Positions 8,479 through 17,815 of a stretch of DNA of 64,000 nucleotides are shown piece by piece; within the stretch, counting starts at the first letter, position 1; every line of letters begins with the position of its first letter. The stretch covers positions 124,001 to 188,000 of the forward strand of contig NZ_SDHY01000003.1 of the NCBI RefSeq assembly GCF_004118285.1, written 5' to 3'. Made by a program: the position numbers and the translations under genes. The notes beneath the pieces were generated by a model. That model was not told the DNA's origin. It made no database searches and worked only from the letters and a program-made list of their open reading frames with translations. This DNA comes from Aquirufa rosea (GTDB taxonomy: Bacteria; Bacteroidota; Bacteroidia; Cytophagales; Spirosomataceae).

Positions 8479-9045
8479 CTATTTTTTTGGATAGCAAAAA
8501 CATTCGGTCAAGTGGTCATTTACCAGTCCTGCAGCTTGCATAAACGAATAGCAAATGGTAGGACCAACGAATTTAAAACCGTGTTTCTTCAGTGACTGGC
8601 TCATGGTTAGGGAGAGCTCGGTACTGCTAGGCAATTCTTGATGACTGAAGAAATGGTTTTGTATGGGCGTGTAATTCACAAATTCCCAAATGTAGCGATC
8701 AAAGCTACCAAATTTTTCCTGAATATTGATGAATGCTTGTGCATTCATTTTTACGGCATTTATTTTTAGACGATTTCGGATAATATGTGGGTTATTAAGG
8801 CATGCGCTTAATTTCTTCTCAGGCCATTGAGCAATTTTTCGATAATCAAATTGATCAAAGGCTTCTCTGAAATGGTCTCTTTTACGCAAAATGGTTATCC
8901 AACTTAGACCTGATTGAAAGCCCTCTAAGATTAATAATTCAAATAATTGTTGGTCATCATGCACAGGAATTCCCCATTCCTGGTCATGATAGGCTATATA
9001 GAGAGGGTCTGAATTAACCCACGCACATCTTTTTTCCAACGTCAT
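8479..9045 (-). CDS. tag: DNA-3-methyladenine glycosylase I
   Basis: Tag excises 3-methyladenine from DNA. From the ATG at 9045 the protein is 188 aa and begins MTLEKRCAWVNSDPLYIAYHDQEWG, which matches the E. coli N-terminus. The longer frame reaching 9084 only adds an unrelated 13 residues, so I use 9045. The zinc 'snap' is intact: Cys and His near the N-terminus (CAWV and YHD) and the C-terminal DHLTECF supply the ligands. GFQSGLSWITILRKRDHFREAFD is the HhH-like glycosylase core. The downstream GT2 gene follows within a few bases. Upstream it is divergent from the cobalamin riboswitch. Confidence 0.93.
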   Translation of the reverse strand: MTLEKRCAWVNSDPLYIAYHDQEWGIPVHDDQQLFELLILEGFQSGLSWITILRKRDHFREAFDQFDYRKIAQWPEKKLSACLNNPHIIRNRLKINAVKMNAQAFINIQEKFGSFDRYIWEFVNYTPIQNHFFSHQELPSSTELSLTMSQSLKKHGFKFVGPTICYSFMQAAGLVNDHLTECFCYPKK

Positions 9046-9137
9046 CAGTGTCAATTGAATTGCAAGCAAGTGAATTTGTGGCAAATAGCCTTGTTAAAAA
9101 CTGATAAAATTTTATAAATAATGCATCAAGAACTTAA

Positions 9138-9169
9138 TTTAAAAGCTTTCAAAAATATAATTACCTTTG
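9138..9169 (+). promoter_or_regulatory. Candidate promoter of the btuB-like transcript
   Basis: TACCTTTG at 9162-9169 is a full match to the Bacteroidota -7 box TAnnTTTG. A T-rich TTT at 9138-9140 lies 21 nt upstream and could be a weak -33 box. Transcription would start near 9175, just at the 5' edge of the riboswitch. Confidence 0.5.
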
Positions 9170-9179
9170 GGCTTAGAAA

Positions 9180-9345
9180 TAGGTGTGTAGATCTTTTTCA
9201 TGAGATTGTCACTTAATAGGGAATTTGGTTTAAGCCAAAACTGTCCCCGCAACTGTAAGTTTTTGTAAGCATTTGTCTATCAATTGCCACTGGAGATTCT
9301 GGGAAGGCCAACAAATGATGAAAACAAGTCAGGAGACCTGCCTAC
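9180..9345 (+). promoter_or_regulatory. Cobalamin (adenosylcobalamin) riboswitch
   Basis: The conserved core elements occur in order: AATAGGGAA (9215-9223), the TGGTTTAAGCCA hairpin, ACTGTCCCCGCAACTGTAA (about 9240-9258), the B12 box GCCACTGG (9286-9293), GGGAAGG (9301-9307) and GTCAGGAGACCTGCC (9328-9342). This matches the class I cobalamin aptamer. About 90 nt separate it from the btuB-like start, room for the expression platform. I cannot resolve whether control is by terminator or by hiding the ribosome site, though no clear T-tract terminator is present, which favours translation. Cobalamin binding would shut off receptor production. Confidence 0.95.
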
Positions 9346-9433
9346 TTCCATTCTTGATTTCGCATTACGGAGGATGAAGTGAGATCGAGCGTTCGAGTAC
9401 TTTCCAATTTTTATAGCCGAGAGGCTTAACATC

Positions 9434-11392
9434 ATGTTTAATTTTAAATGGCAATGCCTAGCATTGGGAATTATTTTATGCTCAAATTTTAGGGCGTTTT
9501 CTCAGCAATCTGCTGAAAATCAAGTATTAACTGAAGTGCAAGTATCTGCCCCCAAGTATCCCTCTAAAATCGACCAAACGGGTAAGGTAGTCAGTTTGAT
9601 TAACCGGGCTCAATTAGATCAAATGGTAGGTAAAAGTTTGGCAGAAGTGCTACAAATTCAAGCGGGAATTTCTGTTAGTGGGGCTAGAAGTGCACCTGGT
9701 TCCAATCAGGAAATTTATGTACGAGGAGCCAATACAGGACATATGCTTTTGTTGATTGATGGTTTTCCAGTAAATGATCCGTCTCATATCTCTCAGGTGA
9801 TGGATTGGAATTTGTTGGATATTAGTTCTTTGGAACGAATCGAAATTTTGAAGGGAGGCCAATCTACTTTGTATGGATCTGATGCCATGGCAGGGGTGAT
9901 TAATCTGGTGACTCAAAAGTCGAATACACGCCAAGTTCGAGGTTCCGTTCAAGTGCAAGCAGGTAGCATAGGAGAGCTCAACAGCACTGCTCGAGTTCAA
10001 GGAGCATTGGCTAAAAACTATTGGAGTGTACAAGTGCGCGACTATGTGAGTCGGGGTTATTCTGCTGCAAAAGATACAATTGGCAGTTTTGAAAAGGATG
10101 GGTTTAAACAGCAGCAAGTTCATTTAACTTGGTCGAGACCTATTGGATGTAAGTCTTGGGTAGAGTTGTATTATCAATGGAACGCAAATAAAAGTAATTT
10201 AGATGCTGGTCCATATACCGATGAAAAGGATTATGCGGCAAAGGCCAAGTCCAATTCATTGCGTTTTCAATACCAATACAAGGGAGAAAATACAAACTGG
10301 TATTTGCGGGCATTTCATGAAGTCATTGATCGAGTATTCACCAATGATTCAACTTATATTGCGCCCAATGCCTGGACTAATTTTTCCAATTCCAATTATG
10401 AAGCCAAAAGTCAAGGTTTAGAATGGTATGGGAAATGGTCCATGGCTAGAAAACTCACTTTGTTGGCAGGTTCCGAATATAGATATCAAAATACGCTTCA
10501 ATCTGATTATTCCATTAGTTCTTATGGTCGATACGATTCTCCATCCCTTGCTCCTGGTAAAGCCCATCAATCAATGTGGGCTTTGTTCGTTATGGTTCAA
10601 AAATCGGGTGAAAGAAGGGGGATTGAGTTGGGTACACGGTGGAATAAATCATCAAATTTTGGGGACTTTACCACTTTTAATTTGAATCCTTATCTGATTT
10701 TGACACAAGATTCTAAGCTTTTTGCCAATGTGTATACAGGCTTTAAGGTGCCTTCTTTGTATCAGTTGTACTCGCCCTATGGTAATAGTGACTTAAAACA
10801 GGAGTTAGGAACTACGCTGGAAATGGGGTATTCCATCGCTAAAACGGCATGGTCATCTAGGGTAGTGGTATTTCAAAATGAAGTCAAAGATGGAATAGTT
10901 TTTCAATCAAAAAATGTGGACCCCTATGGTCAATATGTGAATGTTTCTCGGCAAAGTACCCGAGGGGTCGAGTTAGAAGGGGGCTATCAATTAGGCCCTT
11001 TTAGGTCTACGATTAATTACACCTTTTTAGATGGTAATTTGACGAATAAAATAGGTGGAAAAGATAGTACGTATTCCTCTTTGATTAGAAGGCCGGCGCA
11101 TGCCATTGCACTGAATTTAGGGCTTCAAATTTCGCCTTCTTGGCAAGTTTCTTGGTTGCATCACTGGCAAGCAAGAAGAGTGGATATGGTTTATGACGAA
11201 GCATTATTTTCGGTGGTTTCCAAAGATTTGTCGGCTTATTTATGGTCAGAAATTCAAAGTAGTTATCAGCTAAATAGGCATGTGCAAATGAATCTGCTGA
11301 TTAAGAATTTATATCATCAAAAATTTGTAGAGTCTTATGGCTATTCGACGCAGCCCTTCAACTTTCTTTTGGCGCTAAAATATCAGTGGTAG
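9434..11392 (+). CDS. btuB: BtuB-like TonB-dependent vitamin B12 receptor
   Basis: This is an outer-membrane receptor importing cobalamin or cobinamide using TonB energy. It has a signal peptide (residues 1-24), a likely TonB box around TEVQVSA (33-39), a plug domain to about residue 155 with IYVRGANTGHMLLLIDGFPVND and LERIEILKGGQSTLYGSDAMAGVINL, and a 22-strand barrel region ending in the aromatic LLALKYQW. Length (652 aa) is as expected. Substrate assignment rests mainly on the cobalamin riboswitch directly upstream; the protein alone would be called a TonB receptor. No carboxypeptidase-like N-terminal domain is present, so it is not a SusC-type receptor. The gene stands alone with no btuFCD nearby and is followed 16 nt later by a palindromic repeat. 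Confidence 0.92.
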   Translation: MFNFKWQCLALGIILCSNFRAFSQQSAENQVLTEVQVSAPKYPSKIDQTGKVVSLINRAQLDQMVGKSLAEVLQIQAGISVSGARSAPGSNQEIYVRGANTGHMLLLIDGFPVNDPSHISQVMDWNLLDISSLERIEILKGGQSTLYGSDAMAGVINLVTQKSNTRQVRGSVQVQAGSIGELNSTARVQGALAKNYWSVQVRDYVSRGYSAAKDTIGSFEKDGFKQQQVHLTWSRPIGCKSWVELYYQWNANKSNLDAGPYTDEKDYAAKAKSNSLRFQYQYKGENTNWYLRAFHEVIDRVFTNDSTYIAPNAWTNFSNSNYEAKSQGLEWYGKWSMARKLTLLAGSEYRYQNTLQSDYSISSYGRYDSPSLAPGKAHQSMWALFVMVQKSGERRGIELGTRWNKSSNFGDFTTFNLNPYLILTQDSKLFANVYTGFKVPSLYQLYSPYGNSDLKQELGTTLEMGYSIAKTAWSSRVVVFQNEVKDGIVFQSKNVDPYGQYVNVSRQSTRGVELEGGYQLGPFRSTINYTFLDGNLTNKIGGKDSTYSSLIRRPAHAIALNLGLQISPSWQVSWLHHWQARRVDMVYDEALFSVVSKDLSAYLWSEIQSSYQLNRHVQMNLLIKNLYHQKFVESYGYSTQPFNFLLALKYQW

Positions 11393-11408
11393 TTAGTCTG
11401 CTTTCCTC

Positions 11409-11441
11409 AACGCTGTCAAGGTTTTAAACCTTAACAGCGTT
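11409..11441. repeat. 33-nt palindromic repeat, copy 1
   Basis: The left half-site AACGCTGTCAAGGTT, spacer TTA and right half-site AACCTTAACAGCGTT pair at all but one position (a C-A mismatch). It begins 16 nt after the btuB-like stop. It is identical to copy 5 at 57103. The 136 nt between this copy and copy 2 hold nothing I recognise. Confidence 0.93.
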
Positions 11442-11577
11442 AAGCTAAGGTATGCAGTTTTCGGGTGTGATAAATCCTTAATACTGATAATATATTTCAT
11501 TTATCTAAAGCTTGATAAAATTAAAAGAAAATCAATAAGTTGAGGGTGATTGTTTGAATAAAATGGGCAATTTTACC

Positions 11578-11610
11578 AACGCTGTCAAGGTTTCAAACCT
11601 TGACAGCGTT
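11578..11610. repeat. 33-nt palindromic repeat, copy 2
   Basis: This is a perfect copy: AACGCTGTCAAGGTT, spacer TCA, then AACCTTGACAGCGTT. It ends 8 nt before the 3' end of the minus-strand DUF4833 gene, so it sits in that gene's 3' untranslated region. It may act as a transcript end or a stabilising hairpin. Confidence 0.93.
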
Positions 11611-11618
11611 AAGAAAAA

Positions 11619-12218
11619 TTAAGGCTTAAAGCGCTCATAGACATCTTTGCCAGAGACAGGATCTTTCCCAAATAATTCAATGTAATTGACCGAAGGCATG
11701 AATTTACTTTCGTCAACACTAACGAAAATTCGCTTGAGTACCTGTAGTTTTCCGTTGATTGGGAAGAGGGCGATGGGTACTCCTTGAGGATTTAATTTAA
11801 CGACAAACTTTCTTTTTCTATAGGCCAAAAAATACCCTTCATAAGATGGTTCAATTTCCCCATTCATTTTATTGGTGTAAAGCCCATATGCCAAGGTTTT
11901 TTGTACGGATGATAGTTCTTGGTATTGGCCTTTCTCAGCATATCGAATCCAGTAAGTATGCACTGGATTTTTTGCATTTAAGGATTTATTTGCAGTTAAA
12001 TTGGCATCATAGATTACCACATTGGCGTTAGAGCTTCGTTGAATGTAAAATAATCTAATAGCACTTTCTGGTGGCGTTGGAAAGGGCTCAGAGCTTGACC
12101 AAGATGGAATATAGGCCATCAAAATCAGCGTAATGCTGCAAAAAAAATTGGGCAATAAGTTCAAAATAAAAATGGAATGAAATACTACGAATTGGCTATT
12201 GTTTTTCCATTTTTTCAA
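11619..12218 (-). CDS. DUF4833 domain protein, exported
   Basis: This 199-residue protein of unknown function carries the DUF4833 pattern found in Bacteroidota: IRLFYIQRSSNANVVIYDAN, then PVHTYWIRYAEKGQYQELSSVQKTLAYGL, and a C-terminal VNYIELFGKDPVSGKDVYERF. The N-terminus has a hydrophobic segment (about residues 10-35) that looks like a long signal or anchor, so the domain is probably periplasmic. The proposed start at 12218 overlaps the end of fabI by 23 nt, which suggests a shared transcript. A later Met (residue 34) would lose the hydrophobic segment and is less likely. No catalytic motif is visible and I give no function. Confidence 0.8.
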   Translation of the reverse strand: MKKWKNNSQFVVFHSIFILNLLPNFFCSITLILMAYIPSWSSSEPFPTPPESAIRLFYIQRSSNANVVIYDANLTANKSLNAKNPVHTYWIRYAEKGQYQELSSVQKTLAYGLYTNKMNGEIEPSYEGYFLAYRKRKFVVKLNPQGVPIALFPINGKLQVLKRIFVSVDESKFMPSVNYIELFGKDPVSGKDVYERFKP

Positions 12219-13011
12219 CGATTTCTTCCGAAATACCTACACAAGAAAATCCTCCATCGTGGAAAAGATTTTGCATGGTTACTTTACGAGTTAAATCTGA
12301 AAACAAGGTGATAACATAATCGGCGCAATCATCCGCAGTCGCATTTCCTAATGGGGACATTTGATTTGCATATTCGTAGAATGCATTGAATCCGCTAATA
12401 CCAGTACCAGCCGTAGTTTTGGTTGGGGATTGGGAGACAGTGTTGATTCTTACTCCTTTTGCTTTTCCATAATGGTATCCATAAGATCTAGCAATAGATT
12501 CTAACATGGCTTTTGCTTGTGCCATATCAGTATAATCAGGAAAAGAACGTTGTGCAGCTATATAAGATAGCGCCACGACAGACCCCCCTTGAGCGATGGC
12601 ATCTTTTTTCTGCGCAACTTGTAGCATTTTATGAAAAGAAAGGGCTGATACATCCAAAGATTTTAAGAACCACTCATAGTTCAAATCTCCATATTCACGT
12701 CCTTTGCGTATATTGGTGCTCATTCCAATGGAATGTAACACAAAATCAATAGGTCCTCCTAAAAATTCGATGGACTCATCATATAATTTTTCCAAATCCT
12801 CAATAGAGGTAGCATCGGCTCCAATTACTTTAGCTCCACATTTTTCTGCTAGGTGATTGATTTCTCCCATTCGCATGGCGAGTGGGGCGTTGGTCAGTGT
12901 AAAAGTAGCTCCTTCTTCGTGAGCTCTTTCAGCAATTTTCCAGGCGATGGAATCTTCATTTAATGCGCCAGAGATAATACCTCTTTTTCCTTTAAGTAAT
13001 TGATATGCCAT
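12196..13011 (-). CDS. fabI: Enoyl-[acyl-carrier-protein] reductase (NADH) FabI
   Basis: FabI carries out the last reduction of each round of fatty acid synthesis. From the ATG at 13011 the protein is 271 aa and begins MAYQLLKGKRGIISGALNEDSIAW, the usual FabI start with the SDR-like NADH site (G-I-S-G-A...SIAW). The extra upstream frame to 13101 has no family similarity and is not used. Catalytic residues are Y150, Y160 and K167 in the SYIAAQRSFPDYTDMAQAK stretch, equal in spacing to E. coli Y146, Y156 and K163. It is divergent from rimP and overlaps the downstream DUF4833 gene by 23 nt. Confidence 0.96.
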   Translation of the reverse strand: MAYQLLKGKRGIISGALNEDSIAWKIAERAHEEGATFTLTNAPLAMRMGEINHLAEKCGAKVIGADATSIEDLEKLYDESIEFLGGPIDFVLHSIGMSTNIRKGREYGDLNYEWFLKSLDVSALSFHKMLQVAQKKDAIAQGGSVVALSYIAAQRSFPDYTDMAQAKAMLESIARSYGYHYGKAKGVRINTVSQSPTKTTAGTGISGFNAFYEYANQMSPLGNATADDCADYVITLFSDLTRKVTMQNLFHDGGFSCVGISEEIVEKMEKQ

Positions 13012-13125
13012 AAGAAGCGATCTAAATCGATAGTAATTTGGTGATTTTGCCCTCAAAGTAACGAATTTTTTCTCAGAATTGAATGGATTAACCCTATCCA
13101 AATGTGATTCAATTCGCTAAATGGG

Positions 13126-13154
13126 TTGGTTATTAGAATTTTTTGCGTAAATTG
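13126..13154 (+). promoter_or_regulatory. Candidate promoter of the rimP-nusA-infB operon
   Basis: TTG at 13126-13128 is followed after 19 nt by TAAATTG at 13148-13154, close to the Bacteroidota TTG-N19-21-TAnnTTTG form with one base missing. Predicted transcription would start near 13160 and include the hairpin at 13175-13207. Confidence 0.4.
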
Positions 13155-13174
13155 CGAAGGAAATTTAAGAAATG

Positions 13175-13207
13175 AAGAGGGGTTTTTAATCCCTCTTTTT
13201 ATTTTCA
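13175..13207 (+). terminator. Terminator-like hairpin in the rimP leader (possible attenuator)
   Basis: AAGAGGG (13175-13181) pairs with CCCTCTT (13191-13197) over a 9-nt loop and is followed by a T-rich tail (TTTTTATTTTC). No plus-strand gene precedes it, since fabI runs away on the other strand. It therefore either ends a small unannotated RNA or attenuates the rimP-nusA-infB transcript. The start codon of rimP is only about 11 nt beyond the tail. Confidence 0.6.
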
Positions 13208-13217
13208 ACGGAGATAT

Positions 13218-13694
13218 ATGAGTGATTTATCTGGAAAAATTAGGGAGTGGTTGACAGCATATGTAGGTGATGGCCCCATTTTTTTGGTGGATTTGCAGGT
13301 ATCTCCAGGATTAAAGCGAACTCAAATTACCATATTGGTGGACACATTAGAGGGGATTTCGATTGATGAGTGTGCTTTGTTAAGTCGAAAGTTGGCCCAT
13401 CACATGGAAGAACAAATGTGGATTGAGGATGCCTATAATCTGGAAGTTTCATCGCCAGGTTTGGATTTTCCTTTGACCCAAGGTTGGCAGTTTCAGAAAA
13501 ATATTGGCCGTAAGGTGAAGGTTTGGATGAAAAAAGAGGGACAACTTGAAGGAGAATTGTTGGCTTACACAGATGATTCGATTGAAATATTATCGGAGAA
13601 AGTAGTGAAACATCGTGTGATGGTAGCTAAAGAATCCACCCGGATTCCTTTAGTAGATATAGATAAAATAAAAGTACAAGTGTCATTTCAATAA
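13218..13694 (+). CDS. rimP: Ribosome maturation factor RimP
   Basis: RimP helps mature the 30S subunit. The 158-residue protein has the two expected domains. The N-terminal alpha/beta domain contains FLVDLQVSPGLKRTQITILVDTLEGISIDECALLSRKLAHHMEEQ and YNLEVSSPGLDFPL, the signature of the family. The C-terminal SH3-like barrel contains GRKVKVWMKKEGQLEGELLAYTDDSIEI. It leads the widely conserved rimP-nusA-infB operon, with nusA 16 nt downstream. Confidence 0.95.
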   Translation: MSDLSGKIREWLTAYVGDGPIFLVDLQVSPGLKRTQITILVDTLEGISIDECALLSRKLAHHMEEQMWIEDAYNLEVSSPGLDFPLTQGWQFQKNIGRKVKVWMKKEGQLEGELLAYTDDSIEILSEKVVKHRVMVAKESTRIPLVDIDKIKVQVSFQ

Positions 13695-13710
13695 ATAAAG
13701 AGAGATAGCA

Positions 13711-14958
13711 ATGAACAGTGTTGAATTAATTTCGTCATTTGCAGAATTTGCTCGGGAAAAGAACATCGATAAGCCGTCAATGATTGCGGTTTTAGAAGAT
13801 GTTTTTCGCACCATGATTCGTAAGAAATTTGGTTCTGATGAAAACTTTAATGTAATCATCAATCCTGAGAGTGGCGATTTGGAAATGTGGCGTACACGTG
13901 AAATCGTGGACGATAATTCGGAAGATATTTGGGATTTCGATAAAATACCTTTGTCTGAGGCAAAGTTAATCGAACCTGATTTTGAAATTGGTGAGGAAGT
14001 AGCAGAATTGATTAAGCTGGAAGACTTCGGTCGCCGAGTGGTTCAAACAGCTCGTCAGACTTTGATTCAAAAGATTAAGGATATTGAAAAGGAGAGTCTT
14101 TACGATAAGTATAAAGATTTAGTGGGTGAGTTAGTGACTTCAGAGGTATATCAAATATTGGGTCGTGAGTTGATTTTATTGGATAGTGAAGACAATGAAT
14201 TGATTTTGCCGAAAACAGAAATGATTCCGAAAGATCGTTTCAAGAAAGGAGAAACGATTAAGGCTATTATTCATAAAGTGGAAATGGCTAATGGTACTCC
14301 ACGTATTATTTTGTCTCGTATTTCACCCGTATTTTTGGAGCGATTGTTTGAACAAGAGATTCCAGAAATCTATGATGGAACTATTACCATTCGCAAGATT
14401 GTTCGTGAGCCGGGCGAGCGTGCCAAGGTGGCTGTGGAATCTTATGATGACCGCATTGATCCTGTTGGAGCTTGCGTAGGTATGAAGGGCTCTCGTATTC
14501 ATGGTATTGTTCGTGAGTTGCAAAATGAAAACATTGACGTCATTAACTTTACTGACAATTTAGAGTTACTTGTTGCTAGAACATTAAGTCCAGCAAAACT
14601 AAATTCCATGACCATTGATAAGGAGCGTAAACGTATTTCTGTTTACCTAAATTCGGATCAAGTATCCATGGCGATTGGTCGTGGAGGTCAAAATATTAAA
14701 TTGGCTGGTAAGCTGGTAGGATATGAGATTGATGTTTTCCGTGATGTTCCTAAAGAAGAATTGGATGAGGAGGATGTTGAATTGAATGAATTCTCTGACG
14801 ATATTGACGGTTGGATTTTAGATGAGCTTCACAAGATTGGTTTGGACACTGCTAAACAAGTTTTGGCACTTTCAAAAGAAGAACTGGAGCGTAGAACAGA
14901 ATTGGAAGAGGAGACTATTGAAGAAATTTTATCCATTCTACGGGCAGAGTTTGAGTAA
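13711..14958 (+). CDS. nusA: Transcription termination/antitermination factor NusA
   Basis: NusA binds RNA polymerase and nascent RNA and controls pausing and termination. The 415-residue protein has the N-terminal polymerase-binding domain (EDVFRTMIRKKFGSDENF), an S1 domain (about 130-200, with GELVTSEVYQILGRELILL) and two KH domains (RVAVES-like AKVAVESYDDRIDPVGACVGMKGSRIHGIVRELQNENID and RISVYLNSDQVSMAIGRGGQNIKLAGKL). A short acidic linker and a helix-hairpin-helix-like tail close it. This is shorter than the E. coli form, which has two extra C-terminal repeats. It sits between rimP and infB, and in E. coli this operon is autoregulated by NusA. Confidence 0.96.
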   Translation: MNSVELISSFAEFAREKNIDKPSMIAVLEDVFRTMIRKKFGSDENFNVIINPESGDLEMWRTREIVDDNSEDIWDFDKIPLSEAKLIEPDFEIGEEVAELIKLEDFGRRVVQTARQTLIQKIKDIEKESLYDKYKDLVGELVTSEVYQILGRELILLDSEDNELILPKTEMIPKDRFKKGETIKAIIHKVEMANGTPRIILSRISPVFLERLFEQEIPEIYDGTITIRKIVREPGERAKVAVESYDDRIDPVGACVGMKGSRIHGIVRELQNENIDVINFTDNLELLVARTLSPAKLNSMTIDKERKRISVYLNSDQVSMAIGRGGQNIKLAGKLVGYEIDVFRDVPKEELDEEDVELNEFSDDIDGWILDELHKIGLDTAKQVLALSKEELERRTELEEETIEEILSILRAEFE

Positions 14959-14999
14959 GTATTAACACATTGATTGATTTATAGTATTTTGTAATTTAT

Positions 15000-17792
15000 A
15001 TGGCAGAAGAAAAGACAATGCGATTGAGCCTTGTAGCAAAACAAATAAACGTGGGAACGTCTACGATCCTTCAGTTTCTTTCTGCTAAGGGTCACAAAAT
15101 CGATAATAACCCAAATGCCAAGTTGAATTTTGAGCAACTTAGTTTATTGGCCAAGGAGTATGATGCTAACCATATTTTGGAAGTGTCTGAGGCTCCTAAA
15201 AAAGTGGCTGAAGAACAAGTTGTACCAGAACCTAAAGCGGCTGAGGAGAAAAAGCCAGAACCGGCTCCAGTAATGGAGGTGTTGGTTCCTACTCCTGCTC
15301 CAGTAAAAGAGGAAGAAGCTCCTTCGGTTAAGGCAGAAAATCCTGAACCCCAAAAAGAAGAAGAATCCAGACCTGTAGGTTTAAAAGTTTTGGGAAAAAT
15401 CGATTTAGATAAAAAAGGATTTCCTGTTTCGCCCAAACCTGTTGAGAAACAAGTAGAGGCACCTAAAGTGGAGGAGGTAAAAGCTGAACCAGTAGCAGCT
15501 GCTTCAGAAGTTAAAGCAGAACCTGTTCAAGAAGTTCCACAACCCGTAAAAGAGGAGGTTGTTGAATCAAGTCCCCTTGAGGCAACGGTTTCTTCTAGCG
15601 AAGATGGAGCTACTCCTGATATTGAATTAATCGAGGCCAAGGGAGAAACTTTAAAGGGATTGACGGTATTAGGTAAAATTGAATTGCCTACTCCGAGTGA
15701 ACGCTCCAATGATAAGAAGCATAAGAGAAAGCGGATTATCAAAGAAGAGAAGCGTCCTGTATCTAATGAAACCAACAATCGACCTGCTCCATCTGGTGGA
15801 AGCGATTTCAAGAAAAAGGATTTTGGTAAGAAGCCTGCTATTCCTAATACAAAAGCCGGAGGGGCAAAAGAAGAGCTTTCAGATAAAGATATCCAAGAGC
15901 AAATTAAAGCGACAATGGCTCGTCTTCAAGGAGCTACGAATAAGCAAAGTTTTGGCGCTGATAAACGTAGAGTTAAGCGTAGGGAACGTGCAGAGGCAGA
16001 TGAAGCTCGTCAGTTAGCAGAGGATGAAGAATCTAAGATTTTAAAGGTAACGGAATTTATTTCTGCAAGTGATTTGGCATCATTGATGGATGTTTCTGTC
16101 AATGAAGTTATCTCCACTTGTATGAGTTTAGGAATGTTCGTTTCCATTAATCAGCGTTTAGATGCTGAAGCTATTACGATCATTGCTGATGAGTTTGGAT
16201 TTGAAGTAAGTTTTATCTCAGCAGAAGAGGAGATTGATGCGGAAGAGGTTGAGATAGAAGATGATCCGGAAGATTTAGTGCCCAGAGCCCCAATCGTTAC
16301 GATTATGGGTCACGTTGACCATGGTAAGACTTCATTGCTTGATTATATTCGTCGGGCTAAAGTGGCTGCTGGAGAAGCTGGAGGAATTACCCAGCACATT
16401 GGAGCTTACTCTGTGCAGACGGCATCTGGTAAGAAAGTTACTTTTTTAGACACGCCTGGTCACGAGGCGTTTACTGCCATGCGTGCCCGTGGAGCTAAGG
16501 TTACTGACGTAGTTATTATTGTTATTGCTGCGGATGATTCTGTTATGCCTCAAACAAAAGAAGCAATCAATCATGCCATGGTGGCAGGTGTGCCTATCGT
16601 ATTTGCCTTCTCAAAGGTTGATAAAGATGGAGCAAATCCAGATAAAGTTCGTGAAGAATTAGCAGCCATGAACATGTTGGTGGAGGATTGGGGAGGTAAA
16701 TACCAATGCCAAGAAATTTCATCTAAATCCGGATTGGGTATAGATGATTTGTTGGAAAAGGTATTGTTAGAAGCAGAATTATTGGATCTTAAAGCCAACC
16801 CAAATAAGAAGGCGGTAGGTTCTGTAATTGAGGCTGAGTTGGATAAGGGTCGTGGTTATGTGACCACGCTATTAATTCAAGCTGGAACCTTAAAAATAGG
16901 AGATATGATGTTGGCGGGTGATAATTACGGGCGCGTGAAAGCAATGTTTGATCACCATGGCAATAAAATTAAAAAGGCTGGTCCTTCTACACCTGTTCAG
17001 GTTTTAGGTTTAAATGGAGCTCCTCAGGCAGGTGATAAATTGATTTGCTTGGAAAATGAGCGTGAGGCTAGAGAGATTGCTAATAAGCGTGAACAAATTT
17101 TACGTGAGCAATCACTTCGTACCAGAAAGCACATTACTTTAGAAGAAATAGGTCGTCGTAAGGCTATCGGTACATTCCGTGAGTTAAATGTCATTGTTAA
17201 AGGTGACGTGGACGGTTCGGTAGAAGCCTTATCAGATTCCTTGTTAAAACTTTCTACGGAAGAGGTTCAAGTTAGAATCATTCACAAAGGGGTGGGACAG
17301 GTATCGGAGTCAGATGTTGCATTAGCTTCTACTTCAGATGCTGTTATCATTGCTTTTCAGGTTCGTCCTTCAGTGAATGCTCGTAAGTTGGCAGAGGCTG
17401 AGCAAATTGAGATAAGAAATTACTCCATTATTTATCAGGCTATTGATGAAATTAAGGCCGCGATGGAAGGATTATTAGCTCCTACTTTTGAGGAGGTAAT
17501 TACTTCCAACATCGAGGTAAGAGATGTATTTAAAATTTCAAAAATTGGAACGGTGGCCGGATGTTATGTACTAGATGGTACAGTGAAAAGATCTAATAAA
17601 ATTCGTGTTATTCGAGATTTTGTGGTGGTTCATGAAGGTGAAATTTCAGCTTTAAAACGTTTTAAAGATGACGTAGCAGAGGTGAAATTTGGTTATGAAT
17701 GTGGATTGTCTATCAAGAATTTCAATGACCTAGAGGTGGGAGATACCATTGAATGTTATGAAATGAAAGAAGTGAAGCGAACTTTGAAGTAA
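15000..17792 (+). CDS. infB: Translation initiation factor IF-2
   Basis: IF-2 is the GTPase that places fMet-tRNA on the 30S subunit. The 930-residue protein has an N-terminal IF2_N motif, then a long Pro/Glu/Ala/Lys-rich linker (about 65-330), and the G domain from about 430. GHVDHGKT is at 437-444 and DTPGHEAF is the G3 motif. The G4 motif reads FSKVDK with Ser538 where NKxD is usual. Domains II, III and the C-terminal fMet-tRNA-binding domain follow. The linker holds two near-identical motifs, [10 protein letters not shown] and [10 protein letters not shown], near residues 127 and 220. It is the last gene of the operon and is followed by a strong bidirectional terminator. Confidence 0.97.
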   Translation: MAEEKTMRLSLVAKQINVGTSTILQFLSAKGHKIDNNPNAKLNFEQLSLLAKEYDANHILEVSEAPKKVAEEQVVPEPKAAEEKKPEPAPVMEVLVPTPAPVKEEEAPSVKAENPEPQKEEESRPVGLKVLGKIDLDKKGFPVSPKPVEKQVEAPKVEEVKAEPVAAASEVKAEPVQEVPQPVKEEVVESSPLEATVSSSEDGATPDIELIEAKGETLKGLTVLGKIELPTPSERSNDKKHKRKRIIKEEKRPVSNETNNRPAPSGGSDFKKKDFGKKPAIPNTKAGGAKEELSDKDIQEQIKATMARLQGATNKQSFGADKRRVKRRERAEADEARQLAEDEESKILKVTEFISASDLASLMDVSVNEVISTCMSLGMFVSINQRLDAEAITIIADEFGFEVSFISAEEEIDAEEVEIEDDPEDLVPRAPIVTIMGHVDHGKTSLLDYIRRAKVAAGEAGGITQHIGAYSVQTASGKKVTFLDTPGHEAFTAMRARGAKVTDVVIIVIAADDSVMPQTKEAINHAMVAGVPIVFAFSKVDKDGANPDKVREELAAMNMLVEDWGGKYQCQEISSKSGLGIDDLLEKVLLEAELLDLKANPNKKAVGSVIEAELDKGRGYVTTLLIQAGTLKIGDMMLAGDNYGRVKAMFDHHGNKIKKAGPSTPVQVLGLNGAPQAGDKLICLENEREAREIANKREQILREQSLRTRKHITLEEIGRRKAIGTFRELNVIVKGDVDGSVEALSDSLLKLSTEEVQVRIIHKGVGQVSESDVALASTSDAVIIAFQVRPSVNARKLAEAEQIEIRNYSIIYQAIDEIKAAMEGLLAPTFEEVITSNIEVRDVFKISKIGTVAGCYVLDGTVKRSNKIRVIRDFVVVHEGEISALKRFKDDVAEVKFGYECGLSIKNFNDLEVGDTIECYEMKEVKRTLK

Positions 17793-17815
17793 GTTCTTCC
17801 TTATAATTCATATAA

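Noticed and set aside
11409-11610. Palindromes 1 and 2 as a CRISPR array or insertion-sequence ends
   Set aside because: Only two units 136 nt apart, not regular direct repeats with spacers; no transposase and no target duplication are visible.
13012-13217. tRNA upstream of rimP, as in E. coli metY
   Set aside because: The only strong fold is a short hairpin with a T-rich tail; no cloverleaf or CCA-like end is present.
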